NCBI GenBank assembly: GCA_965208945.1
Contig: OZ242366.1
Location: 4,402,001 to 4,466,000, forward strand
DNA: 64,000 nt
From: JAPPLB01 sp965208945
GTDB taxonomy: Bacteria; Acidobacteriota; Terriglobia; Bryobacterales; UBA6623
Direction: 5' to 3'
Shown: one piece after another, positions 26,061 through 34,766 of the stretch
How the letters are laid out: each line of letters begins with the position of its first letter
Position numbering within the stretch: position 1 is the first letter of the stretch
Notes under the pieces: generated by a model
The model's database searches: none
What the model saw: only the letters and a program-made list of their open reading frames with translations
Told to the model about the DNA's origin: nothing
Made by a program: the position numbers and the translations under genes

Positions 26061-27350
26061 GACCTTCACCTTGTCGTAATCAAATGGGTCGTCCACAAGG
26101 TGATATTCCGGCTCGCCTTCTTTCTGCAGGTAGTAGGTAATCAGCGGTGTCCTCTTGAAATCCGTCAACTTCCGCGGCTGAGCCTCGCCGTTCACCCACT
26201 CGTAGACCGGCACTTCCCAAGGATTGAACGTATCGCTCAATCCGCGTTCCTTTGCGATCCGGTACAGGTTAACATTTCCCGGCTCGTGCCCGGCCAGCCA
26301 GAGACCGATCATGTCGAGACGAAACTTGTCTTTGCTGAACATCACCAGGTTCGCCATGTAATCGTTGCCGATCTGGAAGCCGTTGCCGTCGCGTCCGTAG
26401 ATACCCTCGATCATCGACAGCCCGGTGTTCAGAGTCTGCATGTTGTCGCACGTCTTGTGCGCCCAGATCTCCTGATGCATCGGACTCAGCGGCGCCGGTG
26501 AATCGTACCGTGCATAGCCCAGCCGCCGGTGGTTCTCGAAAAACTTGTTGACGCGCTCTACTACCTTCGGATGGACATTCGGCTGCATGAAGTCCGGCGC
26601 GCCCGTCACCATCCTCCACCCCGGACAGAACCGCACATACGGCTTCACCACCAGCCCCTGCTCATTCTTCACCGACTGTGTCAGACACATCCCGTGCGCC
26701 TTCCACTTTGCGATGTTGAGCATCCACGAGTCTTTGTCGTTCACCGGGGTGTAGTGCGGAATATGCGAGTAGACCACCGGCTCGGGCACCTTCGTCCAGT
26801 TCATCTGGTACCCTTCTTCGAAGTTTCGCACGCGCCGTTCGCACTCGTTCATCTTCACGCCGTGCCGCTCGTTGATATCGACGAACCCGCGTACATTCCA
26901 ATTGTGGTAATTGTTTGCCTCGACAAAAGTGAAGTCCTTCAGCCCCACTTCCTTGAGGCCCATCACCATTCCTTCGTAAAACTGTGGGTCCGTCCCTGTC
27001 CCCCACATGTCTTCGGTAGGACGGTCTTTCGACGTCACGCTGCAAACGTTCGGCTTGAGGACCACCTTGTGGGAAAGCGGAATCCCAGAATCTTGGGACG
27101 GCACAAAGATCTCCCGCGCCAGCGACAGACCTTCTTCGAGCTTCTGCTCGTTGTCGAATTTATGCGCGACATTCGTCCGGCGAATGAACACCGCTTTTGG
27201 GTTCGCCTCAATAAACGGGTGAACGTTGAAATAAGGCTGCGAACCAACGCCTGCGCCGCTCCGCCCCTTCACCTCCGGGACCGCACCGACCACAGCCGCC
27301 GCACCGGCCATCAAACTGCCCTGTACAAATGCCCGCCGTGTCACTCCCAT
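26058..27350 (-). CDS. Tat-exported DUF362 domain protein
   Basis: GAGGTGAT upstream and a Tat leader (MGVTRRAFVQGSLMAGAAAVVG) fix the start; the product has 430 residues. The DUF362 pattern is visible as VVLKPNVCS (about residue 98), MGLKEVGLKDFTFVEAN, and NIAKWKAHGMCLTQSVKNEQGLV (in part) with a late DMIGLWLAGHEPGNVNLY segment. Family members are sometimes annotated as iron-sulfur or uncharacterised exported proteins; I see no ferredoxin-type cysteine cluster here. Function is unknown. The gene's stop codon falls in a small MITE remnant. Confidence 0.82.
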   Translation of the reverse strand: MGVTRRAFVQGSLMAGAAAVVGAVPEVKGRSGAGVGSQPYFNVHPFIEANPKAVFIRRTNVAHKFDNEQKLEEGLSLAREIFVPSQDSGIPLSHKVVLKPNVCSVTSKDRPTEDMWGTGTDPQFYEGMVMGLKEVGLKDFTFVEANNYHNWNVRGFVDINERHGVKMNECERRVRNFEEGYQMNWTKVPEPVVYSHIPHYTPVNDKDSWMLNIAKWKAHGMCLTQSVKNEQGLVVKPYVRFCPGWRMVTGAPDFMQPNVHPKVVERVNKFFENHRRLGYARYDSPAPLSPMHQEIWAHKTCDNMQTLNTGLSMIEGIYGRDGNGFQIGNDYMANLVMFSKDKFRLDMIGLWLAGHEPGNVNLYRIAKERGLSDTFNPWEVPVYEWVNGEAQPRKLTDFKRTPLITYYLQKEGEPEYHLVDDPFDYDKVKV

Positions 27351-27554
27351 GCCATCACCTCGCTGCCAGTTCCCCCATTCTACACCTGTCAGTCGGCAAA
27401 CGGTTGCCGTCACTGGACAGGGCGATACCTTTGAGCGATATGGAATCAGTCGAAGGTCCTTCAGCCACCCCCTCCGGCTGCGTCACCACATGACGATACA
27501 TTGATCGAGCAGAAAATGTACTCTTTCCACGGTCTTCCGGACAAAGCTTTTCTG

Positions 27555-28187
27555 CTAGCGAACCGGAAACTGAAAACGCTTTCCATTCGCCAGTCGGGCA
27601 TCCAGCGTTCCGGAGTCTAAAGGCTCGCCGGTATATGGAAAGAACACCACGCCATCCGTTGACTCACCCGGCTTCAGTTGCATCGTGACGAGCGAGAGCG
27701 CCGAGGCTGCTGCAGCCGCCCGCAAGCCTTCCGGGCCCCGCGCGATCGCTGCGCGGCGTCTTGACTCGTACCCGTTACTTGAGCGAATTGGCTGGCTACC
27801 GTACAGAGCCTTTTCGTAGGCTGCCTGCAGCTTCACTACATCTGCCTGCCGTGCTTTCTGATACAACTCGCGAACAACGACCTCCTCCGATGCGGCGCGA
27901 ATCCGCTTTCCGCTGTGCGATGTATAAACGAAATCGTTCGGGCTGACAGGTTGATTCTCGCCGCTTCCGTTACTGTAGGAGATCTGGATGACTGCGAAAT
28001 CACGGATCGTCATCGGCAATGGCGCGTACATGAGCGTGAGTCCCTCGCGGCTCAACGTCATGTAATTCAGCCCATTCGAGGTGAACTCGATTACCTGTCC
28101 GAAGACCGCTGAACATGTACCCGGGAGCGCCCAGAGAAGAACGAACAGGATGTCCCGCAACGCCTTGTTTCGCGGGCTCGGAAACAT
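27555..28187 (-). CDS. Secreted protein of unknown function
   Basis: The 210-residue product has a signal peptide (ILFVLLWALPGTCSAVFGQ) and no domain I recognise. The mature part has an N-terminal beta-rich segment (FTSNGLNYMTLSREGLTLMYAPLPMTI in part), a helical middle part rich in Ala, Arg and Lys (about residues 95-160), and a C-terminal segment LKPGESTDGVVFFPY that looks like a beta-strand pair in an Ig-like or DUF4352-like fold. It is divergent from tex with 49 bp between the starts; TATGAT at 28194 could belong to either promoter. Confidence 0.7.
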   Translation of the reverse strand: MFPSPRNKALRDILFVLLWALPGTCSAVFGQVIEFTSNGLNYMTLSREGLTLMYAPLPMTIRDFAVIQISYSNGSGENQPVSPNDFVYTSHSGKRIRAASEEVVVRELYQKARQADVVKLQAAYEKALYGSQPIRSSNGYESRRRAAIARGPEGLRAAAAASALSLVTMQLKPGESTDGVVFFPYTGEPLDSGTLDARLANGKRFQFPVR

Positions 28188-28236
28188 GCCGATTATGATA
28201 CAGTAACGACTAAGGGCTCTTTCGTTTGTTGAGGTA

Positions 28237-31002
28237 ATGAAATCGCTAACCGGCCTTCCTCCTTCGGCCTACCTGAAGATCACCGAGGAAGCGAAGATTC
28301 CCCTTGTAGTCCTCGAACGTCTTGTCCAGGAGCTCGAGGCGGGCTCCACACCTGCATATATTTCACACTACCGTCAGGACTTATCCGGCGGTCTGGACGA
28401 GCAGCGGATTCGTCTCGTCGAGAATCGCCTCAAACAGTTTCTCAGGCTTGAGGACCTTCGTATTGCCGTTCTTTCCTCTGCGAGCCGGCAAGGCCGGCTT
28501 ACTCCCGAGTTGCGTGAACAATGCGAGTCGGCCACGGACCGTTGGGAGCTGGAAGACCTGTATCTTCCTTTCAAGCAGAAACGGGAATCCCCTGCGGACA
28601 CGGCCAGAAAACAGGGTCTGGAAGGGCTTGCGAGTCGATTGGAGGCTCAGAAGCCTGAGGATCAAGATGTCAAAGCCCTGGCAGCCGAGTATCTCAATGA
28701 GAAGGCCGGCATCAAGACCGCTGCGGACGCGCTACGAGGCGCCCGTGAGATTCTCGCGCAATCGTGGAGCGAAGACGTTACTGTGCGCCGGGGATTACGA
28801 AGGCTCCTGCGCCAACGCACACGTCTCGTAGTCCACGGCCAGTCAGCAAGGGGGGCAGCCAAGGGCAAATACAAGAATCTGCTTGGTTATCAGGCTCGAT
28901 GCAACAAGGTCGCTTGGCGGCAAATGATGGCGCTCCGACGAGCCGTCCATGAAATTGGCCTGCGCTTCGAAATCACACTGCCTGCAAACAAGGCCGTCTC
29001 GTTTCTCTTGGAAACGAAAGGCGCCAGTGGTTCACCGCAGGTGCAACTCCAGTTTGGTGCGGTAGCGGCACGGGCGTTCGAAGGGTATATTGCGCCTTCG
29101 TTTGCCAAGGAGGAACTCCAGGTTCTCAACGAGCGCTGCGATCGAGAAGCTGTCGAAGCCTTTCAGAAAAACCTCCGCAAGATCCTGATGACTCCTCCCG
29201 CCGGACGGATTGGAGTCGTTGGTCTCGAAACCGGACGTCCCGGCGGCTGGCGCGCCGCCGTGATCAACCCTGACGGTGAATTTGTCGAGGGAGCGGTCAT
29301 CCATCGGGACGGCGGCTTGCAGGGAGTCTCAACCGAAGATCCGCCAGTCCCGACTGAATCCGAAAAGGCAGATGCCGAGACAGCCAGGGGAGGCCCGGCA
29401 GAGGACAAAACACGGGCCACGAACTCCGAGAAATCCACCCCCACTACACAGAGTCAAAACGGCAATGCGGCAGCCAAACAAGAGACCCAGCCGGGAGACC
29501 AGACCGATCAGCCGGCCGCTGCGAACGGCTCCGCCTCAGCCGCCGCACCCGTGAGCCACGAGACTGCGTCCGAGAATATCGAGCCGGTGGATGAGCAGCC
29601 AGCATCGACCGCAGATTCCGCAACCGACAGATCGGTGGAAGAGACCGTGCCCGAGAGCCTTCCCGGAAAACCGTTGGCAAGCTCCAATGGGGATGGTTCC
29701 CGGGAGTCAGTTGCTCCCCTGGTGGAACTTCTCCGACGCAACGAGGTGAACGCGATCGTCATGGCCACTGGTCCAGGCGTCCGACAGGTAGAAAGGCTCG
29801 TCAGAAGCTCGATCCGGGAAGCAGGATGCAAGGACATTTTCTGGACCACCGTGAATGAAGCGGGCAGTTGGATCTACGCGACCTCAAAGGCCGCGCGGCG
29901 GGACATGCCGAATGCATCCGTGGCCCAGCGAGGCGCGGCGTGTTTAGCGAAACGACTTCAAGACCCTCTGGCCGCTTTTGCTCACGTAGACCCACGAACT
30001 CTTGGCCTCGGGCAGTTCCACCAGAGCATCGACGCCCACAAACTCCGAGAAGGTCTTCGCGCGACCTTGGAATCAACAGTCCATATTGTGGGAATCGACC
30101 TCAACACGGCCCCCGTCGACCTGATCGCGCTTGCTCCGGGCATGACCGATCGATTGGCCAAACGCGTGGTCGAGCACCGCCAAAAAAAGGGCAGGTTCAC
30201 GAAGCGGGAACAGTTGAATGCAGTAAGCGGGTTGAGTAAACGGATCTATAAACAAGTCGTTGGTTTCACACGCGTATACAGTGGCGATATTCCTCTAGAC
30301 GCCACCGGGATTCATCCCGATCAATACCCGATCACCGAAAGGATCCTGGCGGCCGCCGGCGTTTCCGCGAGCGAAGCATTGGAGAAACCGGAAGTCCTCA
30401 ACAGTCTTGCTCTGGAGGAATACGAAAGCCCTGAATTTCCACTCGCGGTGCTGCAAAGGATTGTTCAGCAACTGAGGCCGTCCGTCCGTAATCCCCGTGG
30501 CGACTTTGTCCGGCCCAGCCGGGAAGTGGAGCTTCGTACGGACGAGGAGTTGGCAATTGGCAAGAAAGTCGAGGGCGTGGTTACGAATATCGCCGCCTTT
30601 GGCGCCTTCGTGGACATCGGCGCGGACCAGGACGGTCTCGTACACATTTCCCGGATGTCAGACAAGTTTGTCAAAGATCCCAACGCGGCTGTCAAAGTCG
30701 GTGACCGGGTCGAGGTCTATGTACTGGCCCTGGAAGACGGGGGGAAGCGTATTTCCCTTTCGATGAGGGATCCAGCGGCAGCGGCCACGCAAAGACCCGG
30801 CCGCACGCGTGTCGACGCTCGGAGAGCTTCGGATGCGCCGCGACGGCGCAGGCAAAAAGAACCGCGCCGAGAAGCCAAGGTGACCCGGCGTTCCTTCGGA
30901 CCCTCCGGAAAAGAAAAGCTGCGCGAAGAACGGGATATGAAGAAGCTCTCTCTGGACGAAAAGCTCGCCCTTCTGCAAACCAAGTATCGTACGAAGGTTT
31001 AA
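28237..31002 (+). CDS. tex: Tex-like S1 RNA-binding protein with inserted acidic linker
   Basis: Tex proteins bind nucleic acid and act in transcription. Domains in order: N-terminal Tex helical region (about 1-320), YqgF/RuvX-like domain beginning GRIGVVGLETG (about 322), helix-hairpin-helix (VGIDLNTAPVDLIALAPGMT, about 614-680) and a classical S1 domain (GVVTNIAAFGAFVDIGADQDG, about 778-840), then a basic tail. At 921 residues it is about 150 longer than usual. The excess is a low-complexity stretch (about residues 365-488, rich in Glu, Thr, Ser, Ala, Pro, Gln) inside the YqgF domain. The YqgF motif reads GLETG where Tex has GLDPG, so its metal site may be altered. The TAA stop lies in the following MITE. 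Confidence 0.92.
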   Translation: MKSLTGLPPSAYLKITEEAKIPLVVLERLVQELEAGSTPAYISHYRQDLSGGLDEQRIRLVENRLKQFLRLEDLRIAVLSSASRQGRLTPELREQCESATDRWELEDLYLPFKQKRESPADTARKQGLEGLASRLEAQKPEDQDVKALAAEYLNEKAGIKTAADALRGAREILAQSWSEDVTVRRGLRRLLRQRTRLVVHGQSARGAAKGKYKNLLGYQARCNKVAWRQMMALRRAVHEIGLRFEITLPANKAVSFLLETKGASGSPQVQLQFGAVAARAFEGYIAPSFAKEELQVLNERCDREAVEAFQKNLRKILMTPPAGRIGVVGLETGRPGGWRAAVINPDGEFVEGAVIHRDGGLQGVSTEDPPVPTESEKADAETARGGPAEDKTRATNSEKSTPTTQSQNGNAAAKQETQPGDQTDQPAAANGSASAAAPVSHETASENIEPVDEQPASTADSATDRSVEETVPESLPGKPLASSNGDGSRESVAPLVELLRRNEVNAIVMATGPGVRQVERLVRSSIREAGCKDIFWTTVNEAGSWIYATSKAARRDMPNASVAQRGAACLAKRLQDPLAAFAHVDPRTLGLGQFHQSIDAHKLREGLRATLESTVHIVGIDLNTAPVDLIALAPGMTDRLAKRVVEHRQKKGRFTKREQLNAVSGLSKRIYKQVVGFTRVYSGDIPLDATGIHPDQYPITERILAAAGVSASEALEKPEVLNSLALEEYESPEFPLAVLQRIVQQLRPSVRNPRGDFVRPSREVELRTDEELAIGKKVEGVVTNIAAFGAFVDIGADQDGLVHISRMSDKFVKDPNAAVKVGDRVEVYVLALEDGGKRISLSMRDPAAAATQRPGRTRVDARRASDAPRRRRQKEPRREAKVTRRSFGPSGKEKLREERDMKKLSLDEKLALLQTKYRTKV

Positions 31003-31182
31003 GCCTGCATGTCTCACCACCCGACGGTCGAAGCACGCGATACGACCGCAATGACTTCGTTGCGCTTGCTTGCCGTGCTCGACGTACCGTCAAGTACACC
31101 TGCGCGCGCCAAGCGGCTCGCGCCTCGTCGTGACGGCCCTCTCACGCACTTCGCCTCGCCAGGTGGAGAGACATGCGGGCTA
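31000..31182 (+). repeat. Hairpin MITE, copy 7 (type A, full length)
   Basis: Ends TTTAA-GCCTG and GCGGGC-TAA. The first TAA is the stop codon of tex. The terminal arms read ATGTCTCACCAC and GGTGGAGAGACATG, with compensating differences from the consensus (T to G in one arm and A to C in the other), which suggests that pairing of the arms is kept. Confidence 0.9.
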
Positions 31183-31261
31183 ACCCCTTTCATTTTTCGT
31201 CCCGGCCGCTTTCCCAATCATTAACGAGGGAACTGTCAGGATTCCAACGATCTTCATCTGC

Positions 31262-32857
31262 ATGGCAATTCACCACATAAAGGCCGATTCTTCGCCGGAT
31301 TTATCCGGCTGGTCCAACCGCAACGCATTGCAACGCAATCTGAGCGTATCTCAACTCGTCAAGGAGTCCGTCCGGCGTCAAGAAAGCCGTCTCGCAGCTA
31401 ACGGCTCCCTGGTGGCTCTTACCGGGCCTTACACCGGCCGATCGCCCAAGGACCGCTACGTCGTCGAAGACGACGTGACGAGGGAGAGCGTCGACTGGGG
31501 TGAGGTCAACCTGCCGATTTCGCCCCGAAACTTCGCGCGACTCCATCAGAAGGTCTTGGCCTATCTGCAGAACAAAGACGTTTTCGTACAGGATTGCTTT
31601 GTCGGTGCGGACTCAGCCTACCGCATGCCGATCCGCGTTATCACCGAGCTGGCATGGCACAGCCTCTTTGCACGTCAGCTCTTCGTTCGCCCGACGGAGC
31701 AAGAGCGAGAATCTCATTCTCCGGAGTTCACCGTCATCTATGCCCCAGGACTCCAGGCGAACCCCAACGATGACGGAACCCGCAGTGAAGCCTTCGTCAT
31801 CCTCAACTTCACGAAAAAGCTTGTGCTCATCGGGGGGACGCGCTACGCCGGGGAGATGAAAAAATCTGTCTTCAGCCTGCTCAACTTCCTCTTGCCGGCA
31901 CGCAGCGTGTTCCCCATGCACTGCTCCGCGAACTTAGGAGCGAACGGTGACGTCGCGCTTTTTTTCGGCCTCTCCGGTACAGGAAAGACAACACTCTCCG
32001 CCGATCCACAACGTCGGCTGATTGGCGATGACGAGCACGGTTGGAGCGAAAACGGCGTCTTCAATTTCGAAGGCGGCTGCTACGCCAAGTGCATTCGGCT
32101 CTCCCCGACCAAGGAACCGGAAATCTGGAACGCTTTGCGGTTCGGCGCCGTGCTCGAGAATGTCGTGCTGGACGATGACACGCTCGTGCCGGACTACGAC
32201 GATGACAGCATTACCGAAAACACGCGCGCCGCGTATCCGGTCGACTTCATCGGCAATGCCGTCATACCCGGCGTTGCCGGCCGTCCGCAGAACATTGTCT
32301 TCTTAACTGCCGACGCCTTTGGCGTCCTGCCGCCCATCTCGAAACTCACTCGAGAACAGGCAATGTACCAGTTCCTGAGCGGCTACACGGCGAAGGTCGC
32401 CGGTACGGAACGGGGTCTCGGCAACGAGCCCTCGGCGACGTTCAGCGCCTGCTTCGGGGCGCCGTTTCTACCCCGTAGACCTGGGGTGTATGCAGAGATG
32501 CTGGGGCAGAAACTGCGAGAGCATCCGGTCGATTGCTGGCTGGTGAACACCGGCTGGATCGGGGGCGCCTATGGTGTCGGCAGGCGAATGGACCTGCCAC
32601 ATACCAGGGCCATGCTCGATGCGGCGCTTTCGGGCGCACTCAACGATGTCGGCTACGGGAACCACCCGATCTTCGGTCTGACAGTTCCGAAAAGCTGCCC
32701 TGGCGTACCGCCCGAAGTTCTCGACGCCCGAGGGATGTGGGCCGACAGCGCCGCTTACGACGGGACCGCACGCAATCTGGCTGCCCGCTTTCGAGACAAC
32801 TTCGGGAAGTTCAGCGGCGTATCTGAAGCAGTGAAGGCCGCAGGCCCCCAAGCCTAG
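31262..32857 (+). CDS. pckA: Phosphoenolpyruvate carboxykinase (ATP)
   Basis: PckA converts oxaloacetate to phosphoenolpyruvate with ATP, the first step of gluconeogenesis. The 531-residue product is full length. Visible are TGPYTGRSPKDRYVV, ELAWHSLFARQLFVRP, the P-loop GLSGTGKTTLSADP (about residues 236-249), LIGDDEHGW, FNFEGGCYAK (metal and kinase-2 region), NTRAAYPVDFI and GFLSGYTAKVAGTE-like QFLSGYTAKVAGTE. It lacks a signal peptide, as expected. The TAG stop codon lies in the CTAG duplicated by the IS1182 insertion; before that insertion it was the left edge of the next MITE. Confidence 0.97.
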   Translation: MAIHHIKADSSPDLSGWSNRNALQRNLSVSQLVKESVRRQESRLAANGSLVALTGPYTGRSPKDRYVVEDDVTRESVDWGEVNLPISPRNFARLHQKVLAYLQNKDVFVQDCFVGADSAYRMPIRVITELAWHSLFARQLFVRPTEQERESHSPEFTVIYAPGLQANPNDDGTRSEAFVILNFTKKLVLIGGTRYAGEMKKSVFSLLNFLLPARSVFPMHCSANLGANGDVALFFGLSGTGKTTLSADPQRRLIGDDEHGWSENGVFNFEGGCYAKCIRLSPTKEPEIWNALRFGAVLENVVLDDDTLVPDYDDDSITENTRAAYPVDFIGNAVIPGVAGRPQNIVFLTADAFGVLPPISKLTREQAMYQFLSGYTAKVAGTERGLGNEPSATFSACFGAPFLPRRPGVYAEMLGQKLREHPVDCWLVNTGWIGGAYGVGRRMDLPHTRAMLDAALSGALNDVGYGNHPIFGLTVPKSCPGVPPEVLDARGMWADSAAYDGTARNLAARFRDNFGKFSGVSEAVKAAGPQA

Positions 32858-34449
32858 GAGTCTGTCCCACAGGAATCAGAGCTGTCGTTGGGCACGATGG
32901 GATCATTGACGACGGCACTGTGCGTGAATTCGGTGGCGACCCCAGTCTACATTCCGGGTCAGATTTACGGCTGATAGCTATACCGAGCTTGCTGGCTGTT
33001 GCTGGGAGCCTGGTGTTGGGCTCGGCATGCTACCCCACCGTCGCCAGCGGCACCATCCCGGCCATCCGGCGCAGGTTCAATGCCAGCGTCACCAAACTCC
33101 ATTCGCCTTGGACTTTACGCAGCCCTCGCAGCGAGAATTGCCGGAACCCCAACCTCGCTTTCAACCATCCGAAGACCGGCTCCACCAGCCCTTTGCGGCG
33201 CGCGTAGTGCTGCTGGCCACGCGGCTCGGCCAAGCGCCTCCGCATGCGCGCCGTCGCTGCTCCGACAATCTTCGGCTGCTCCGACCGGCTCGCCCGTCCC
33301 TCTCGCCCCAGCGCCACCAAGCCCTCGACCTGCCGCCCTTCCAACCCCGCAAAGTTCTCCTCACTGCGATACCCCGCATCCGCCAGTACCCGCTGCGGCT
33401 TGCTCCCCGTGTTCCGCTCCACCTCATCGACCAGCTCCAGCAGCACCCCGTTGTCGGCCGCGTTCTGGCCCACCTGCTGCGCCACGATCAACTGACGGCC
33501 TTCTTCCACCACCGCTTGCGCGTTGTAGCACTGCTCGAACCCCTGCTGCAGTTTCATGATCCGGCTCTCCGGGTCGGTGAAATTGCGCTGCTTCTTCGGG
33601 GGCGGCTCGCCATACTCCCGCTGGTATTTCGACACCCCGCCCTGAGACCGCTTCCCCGAGGCCACCTTGCCGTCCCCCGCTCGCCGTCCCCGCGCCTGGT
33701 CCTGCCCCGCTTGCTCGGCCTCCAGCGCCCGCTTCGCCTCCCGGATCTTCGCCAGCCGTTGCTCCCGCCGCCGTAACTCCTCCGGCAACTCGTCCCCGCT
33801 GTGCTCCGCTCCGTACAACTCATCCTCGGCCAAGTCGATCTGTTGCGCCCGCTCCAGCAACGCCCGCACCTCTTGCTCCAGCCGCCGCTCCTCGGCCTGC
33901 ATCCTCTCGTAACTCATCGCCTTGTGCTTGGAGGCGTTGGCCCGTACTTTCGTCCCATCCAACGCCACCGTCCCCAACTTCACCAGGCCCATCCGCCGCG
34001 CCAGCCGCACCACCTCCACAAACAACTCTCCAAACGTCTCCAGATGCTGCTGCCGGAATCGATTGATGGTCCGAAAATCGGGCCGGTTGCCCGCCGCCAG
34101 CACCCGCAGCGCCACATCCTCCACCAGCTTCGCCGCGATCCGACGCGACGAAAACACTCCCGTTGCATAGCAGTACACCAGCACCTTCAGCAGCATCGCC
34201 GGGTGATACGGCCGATTGCGCCTCCCATCCCCTTCGTAGCGTTCGTACAACATCCTCAGATCCAGTGCATCGATCGTGTCGGAGATGAAATACGCCAGAT
34301 GATCTTCCGGCAACCACTCCCGCAACGACGGCGGTAACAAATACGGCTGATCCGGTTGATACGGCCGGTAGCTGGTCCCCATCCCTCTAGTTTCGCCCCT
34401 CTTGCTCCTTCCTTCTACCTGCTGTTCCCCTTTTCTGTGGGACAGACTC
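32858..34449 (-). mobile_element. IS1182 family insertion sequence, apparently intact
   Basis: The element is 1592 bp, with perfect terminal inverted repeats GAGTCTGTCCCACAG at both ends and a CTAG on each side (32854-32857 and 34450-34453), read as a 4-bp target duplication. It holds one full-length transposase. Left of it is the pckA stop codon and right of it a type B MITE, so it split the junction between pckA and that MITE. Confidence 0.92.
33030..34382 (-). CDS. IS1182 family transposase
   Basis: The 450-residue product opens with the DUF772-like N-terminal domain typical of IS1182/IS5-type enzymes (LREWLPEDHLAYFISDTID, PYHPAMLLKVLVYCYATGVFSSRRI, RPDFRTINRFR). The DDE catalytic core follows: GTVALDGTKVRANAS (first Asp), VLADAGYRSEENF (second Asp) and RRKGLVEPVFGWLKARLGFRQF (Glu). 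The reading frame is unbroken and of normal length, so the element may be active. A long proline-rich open frame on the opposite strand is only its shadow. Confidence 0.95.
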   Translation of the reverse strand: MGTSYRPYQPDQPYLLPPSLREWLPEDHLAYFISDTIDALDLRMLYERYEGDGRRNRPYHPAMLLKVLVYCYATGVFSSRRIAAKLVEDVALRVLAAGNRPDFRTINRFRQQHLETFGELFVEVVRLARRMGLVKLGTVALDGTKVRANASKHKAMSYERMQAEERRLEQEVRALLERAQQIDLAEDELYGAEHSGDELPEELRRREQRLAKIREAKRALEAEQAGQDQARGRRAGDGKVASGKRSQGGVSKYQREYGEPPPKKQRNFTDPESRIMKLQQGFEQCYNAQAVVEEGRQLIVAQQVGQNAADNGVLLELVDEVERNTGSKPQRVLADAGYRSEENFAGLEGRQVEGLVALGREGRASRSEQPKIVGAATARMRRRLAEPRGQQHYARRKGLVEPVFGWLKARLGFRQFSLRGLRKVQGEWSLVTLALNLRRMAGMVPLATVG

Positions 34450-34450
34450 C

Positions 34451-34725
34451 TAGCCTGTATTTCTCACCACCCGACGATCGAAGCACGCGAAAAAAGGCCG
34501 TGATTCGTGATTCGTGTCTCGTGATTCGTGAAAACCATGGGTGGGGACTGGTTCGCTCCAGAAGAAATGTCTGACGGCCGGCGAACCGTAAAGACCGTGT
34601 TTCGTGACCCGAGGGGTGAAGGAGGCGATTTGGCAAGTACGCCTGCGCGCGCCAAGCGGCTCGCGCCTTGTCCTGACGGCCCTCTCACGCACTTCGCCTC
34701 GCCACGTGGTGAGAAATGCAGGCTA
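34451..34725 (+). repeat. Hairpin MITE, copy 8 (type B)
   Basis: Left end TAGCCTGTATTTCTCACCAC and right end CAGG-CTAA are standard. After CGAAGCACGCGA the left core is replaced by a module with four heptamers (GATTCGT, GATTCGT, GTCTCGT, GATTCGT), CTGG-TTCGCT-CCAG, and GTGTTTCGTGACCC; standard sequence resumes at AAGTACGCCTGCG, exactly at the apex of the normal hairpin. It directly abuts IS1182. Confidence 0.88.
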
Positions 34726-34766
34726 AGCACTTTCGCGCGCGCGGTCCGCTTACGCGCAGGGTCCGC

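Noticed and set aside
32999..34337. Proline-, Arg- and His-rich plus-strand open frames
   Set aside because: Antisense to the IS1182 transposase, which has full domain support.
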